Assembly (NCBI RefSeq): GCF_913055835.1
Contig: NZ_CAJXKQ010000030.1
Location: 1-54,831 of the forward strand
Source of the DNA: an uncultured Marinobacter sp.
GTDB lineage: Bacteria; Pseudomonadota; Gammaproteobacteria; Pseudomonadales; Oleiphilaceae
DNA: 54,831 nucleotides
Direction: 5' to 3'
The position numbers were made by a program, and so were the translations under genes. Positions within the stretch are counted from its first letter, which is position 1. Every line of letters begins with the position of its first letter. Below are positions 52,705 to 54,831 of the stretch, one piece after another. Below the pieces are notes generated by a model. It worked only from the letters and a program-made list of their open reading frames with translations. It made no database searches and was not told the origin of the DNA.

Positions 52705-53475
52705 TCAGTTCAGGGAAGAAGGTTCAGTTGCCGAAGCCGGGTCTTCAAACTCAACATAAAGCTTTCCGGCCAGTTGTTCATAGACGCCGTCGTTTTTCAG
52801 GCGCTTCATCTCGGCCGACAGGCTGCTCAGGAATTGCCGGTTGGCTTGTGTGTTGTGGCAGGTAAGCCGGTCATAACTTTCAAGCAGCGGGCTTGCCGGA
52901 TCGTAGCTGAGCTTGTCCAGGAATGGCCGGACATCGGGAACGGCAGCGATCATTGCGCTGAAGCGCTGATGCTCAAGCATGGCGAGGTTCTGGGCATCGC
53001 TCTTCGACCAGACCACTTTGACATTGTGATCCTCCAGAACCCCGTCCAGATAGGTCTCATGGCCAATGACCGCCCCTACGGTTTCACCCTCCAGTTTCGA
53101 CAGCGCGCTGACGGGCTCGTTGCCCGGCGGGGTAAACAGGTAGTAGGTGAACTTTCCCAGGGGAAAGCTTGCAATAACAGCGTCTTCGCCCAGTCGCCGC
53201 TCCAGAACTTCGGTAAAGGAATAAATGCAGTCGGCGCCACGCTGCTCGAAGACCATCATGGCCCGTTTGTAGGGATAAAACTGCTCGCTGACGGTGACCT
53301 CGAGCCCATCCAGGGCCCGGGACAGAATTTTCTGGTAAACACCATCCTGGTTTTCCGTCAGCAGGCTAGTGATGTCCGGAACGGCAATCCGGACCACCGA
53401 ATCGGCCATCGCGGGTGCACTGAGAATGCTTACACCGAATAAAAGCACTCGAAAAGTGTGTAGAAAGCATTTCAT
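52705..53475 (-). CDS. Periplasmic amino-acid-type solute-binding protein (SBP_bac_3, orphan)
   Basis: About 256 residues with a signal peptide ending near APAMADS. The SBP_bac_3 fold is seen in VRIAVPDITSLL, YKRAMMVFEQRGADCIYSF and the late LSAEMKRLKNDGVYEQLAGK. It has no ABC partner. Start ATG at 53475 (a GTG at 53484 is possible); no clear ribosome-binding site. Together with the gene at 51448 it forms a pair of lone receptors on the same strand. Confidence 0.82.
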   Translation of the reverse strand: MKCFLHTFRVLLFGVSILSAPAMADSVVRIAVPDITSLLTENQDGVYQKILSRALDGLEVTVSEQFYPYKRAMMVFEQRGADCIYSFTEVLERRLGEDAVIASFPLGKFTYYLFTPPGNEPVSALSKLEGETVGAVIGHETYLDGVLEDHNVKVVWSKSDAQNLAMLEHQRFSAMIAAVPDVRPFLDKLSYDPASPLLESYDRLTCHNTQANRQFLSSLSAEMKRLKNDGVYEQLAGKLYVEFEDPASATEPSSLN

Positions 53476-53592
53476 AACACGCACATCGGTCCATGACGGT
53501 AAAAGTGACTATTTTTCATACAGAACTGGAAGTATGACAACGTCGTTTCACTTGTACCAGAAAAACCTTGTTAAACCTGTGGGTTTAGCCAT

Positions 53593-53620
53593 AAAAAAAG
53601 CACCGGATCGCTCCGGTGCT
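53593..53620 (-). terminator. Terminator of ahpF
   Basis: AGCACCGGA at 53599-53607 pairs with TCCGGTGCT at 53612-53620 around a 4-base loop, followed on the minus strand by TTTTTTT. It lies 29 bases after the ahpF stop. Confidence 0.85.
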
Positions 53621-53649
53621 TCTCTCTCATCAGGCGGCTGTGTTCTGTT

Positions 53650-54831
53650 TTACGCCGCTTCGTCTTCGCTTTCATCCACAGAGTTACGGATCAGAAAGTC
53701 AAAGGCGCTCAGCGCGGCCTTGGAACCCTCACCCATGGAGATCACGATCTGCTTGTAAGGCACAGTGGTCGCGTCGCCCGCCGCAAAGACACCCGGTATG
53801 GAGGTTTCATTGCGATCGTTGACGATGATCTCACCGTGCTGGCTCAGTTCGATGTCGCCCTTGAGCCACTCGGTGTTGGGCACCAGGCCGATCTGCACGA
53901 ACACACCTTCCAGGGAGATGTGGTGCTGCTCACCGGAATTGCGATCGGTGTAGTTCAGGCCGTTGACCTTGCCATTCTCACCGGTGATCTCGGTGGTCTG
54001 TCCAGACGTGATGATCTCCACGTTCTTCAGGCTGCGCAGTTTTTTCTGCAACACCTCGTCGGCGCGCATTTCAGCACCGAATTCGATCAGGGTCACGTGG
54101 CCCACGATGCCGGCCAGGTCGATGGCGGCTTCAACACCGGAGTTACCACCGCCGATCACGGCAACACGCTTGCCCTTGAACAGGGGACCGTCGCAGTGCG
54201 GGCAGTAGGCCACGCCCTTGTTACGGTACTCTTCCTCTCCCGGTACGCCCATCTGGCGCCAGCGAGCACCGGTGGACAGAACCAGACTGCGCGCCTTGAG
54301 CGTGGCACCGTTTTCCAGTCTTACTTCGTGGGGCATGCCCGGGCGTGACGCCGGGATCAGTTTCTCGGCGCGCTGCATGTTCATGATATCCACGTCGTAC
54401 TCCTTGACGTGCTGCTCCATGGCCGCAACAAGCTTCGGGCCTTCGGTGTAGGGCACGGAGATCAGGTTCTCGATGCCCATGGTGTCTGCCACCTGGCCAC
54501 CGAAACGCTCGGCCGCAATACCGGTGGAGATGCCCTTCCGGGCCGCGTAGATGGCCGCAGAAGCACCCGCCGGGCCGCCACCAATCACCAGAACCTCGAA
54601 GGTATCTTTCTGGTTAATCTTCTCGGCGTCTTTCTCGCTGGAGCTGGTATCCAGTTTGGCGACAATCTCTTCCAGGGTCATGCGGCCCTGGCCCCAGGGC
54701 TCACCATTCATGTAAACGCTGGGCACCGCCATCACTTCACGCTCTTCCACTTCATCCTGGAACAGGGCACCGTCGATGGAGGTGTTCTTGATGTTCGGGT
54801 TCAGCACGCTCATCAGGTTCAGGGCCTGAAC
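53650..54831 (-). CDS. ahpF: Alkyl hydroperoxide reductase subunit F, 5' end outside the window
   Basis: The frame is open to the window edge; the visible ~390 residues correspond to the C-terminal three quarters of AhpF (~520 residues). They contain the end of the N-terminal thioredoxin-like domain ([20 protein letters not shown]), FAD site [19 protein letters not shown], the redox pair in YCPHCDG, the NAD(P)H motif [19 protein letters not shown] and [17 protein letters not shown]. AhpF passes electrons from NADH to the peroxiredoxin AhpC. The ATG at 54813 is an internal Met, not the start. Confidence 0.95.
   Translation of the reverse strand, partial: VQALNLMSVLNPNIKNTSIDGALFQDEVEEREVMAVPSVYMNGEPWGQGRMTLEEIVAKLDTSSSEKDAEKINQKDTFEVLVIGGGPAGASAAIYAARKGISTGIAAERFGGQVADTMGIENLISVPYTEGPKLVAAMEQHVKEYDVDIMNMQRAEKLIPASRPGMPHEVRLENGATLKARSLVLSTGARWRQMGVPGEEEYRNKGVAYCPHCDGPLFKGKRVAVIGGGNSGVEAAIDLAGIVGHVTLIEFGAEMRADEVLQKKLRSLKNVEIITSGQTTEITGENGKVNGLNYTDRNSGEQHHISLEGVFVQIGLVPNTEWLKGDIELSQHGEIIVNDRNETSIPGVFAAGDATTVPYKQIVISMGEGSKAALSAFDFLIRNSVDESEDEAA

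Noticed and set aside
1..54831. Search for CRISPR arrays, tRNA or rRNA genes and toxin-antitoxin pairs
   Set aside because: No regularly spaced repeats of CRISPR type, no cloverleaf with a conserved TTCGA loop, and no rRNA sequence was noticed; the 28-bp tandem at 38666 has two units without spacers.

Overview
The window looks like a chromosomal segment of a marine gammaproteobacterium, most likely Marinobacter or a close relative. This rests on the mix of core genes (pntA/pntB, ompW, rhlE, mltF, rlmE, ahpF, marC, ygjV) and on codon and base usage; it is an inference, as there is no rRNA in the window. No tRNA, rRNA or CRISPR array was seen.

Region 1 (1 to about 15,690) is accessory and visibly AT-richer, most strongly at 1-2,100 and 12,200-15,650. 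It starts with an AraC-type regulator and an acetoacetate-decarboxylase-like protein. Next comes a divergent catabolic locus. On the minus strand are a HutG-type formimidoylglutamase, a TAXI-type TRAP receptor, a DUF1850 protein, a fused TRAP permease and an IclR regulator. On the plus strand are a second IclR regulator, a DadA/PuuB-like FAD amine oxidase and a RidA-type imine deaminase. Together they suggest uptake and breakdown of a formimino/amino-acid-like compound. An IS3-like scar, a CoiA-like nuclease with a duplicated C-terminal domain, and a penicillin G acylase homologue made as a lipoprotein follow. The acylase gene lies between two 15-bp direct repeats.

Region 2 (about 15,690 to 20,712) is GC-richer: an EamA exporter preceded by a foldback element, a basic/His-rich periplasmic protein, ChaC-type gamma-glutamylcyclotransferase, MarC, a GlxA-type regulator and an alpha/beta hydrolase.

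Region 3 (20,734 to 31,121) is a six-gene minus-strand operon: a zinc metallopeptidase, two circularly permuted ATP-grasp proteins (one fused to an alpha-E domain), a free alpha-E protein and two transglutaminase-type proteins (one fused to DUF2126). Such genes have been predicted by comparative genomics to make or process a peptide-like compound, but to my knowledge no product is known. This is the best candidate for an undescribed system of enzymes.

Region 4 (31,237 to 54,831) holds two flavin monooxygenases, a FabR-like TetR regulator, the proton-translocating transhydrogenase, an old-yellow-enzyme/HxlR pair with a tandem 28-bp operator candidate, OmpW, RhlE, an Lgt-like/TlpA fusion, MltF, a PfkB kinase, an acetylpolyamine-amidohydrolase-like protein, two RNA methyltransferases, two orphan solute-binding proteins and a 5'-truncated ahpF.

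The most unusual non-coding signal is a family of three long foldback elements (15,693-15,804; 32,993-33,105; 33,172-33,281). They share a conserved core, but each has its own outer arms that pair with each other and not with the other copies. Each lies upstream of, and in the same orientation as, a gene.
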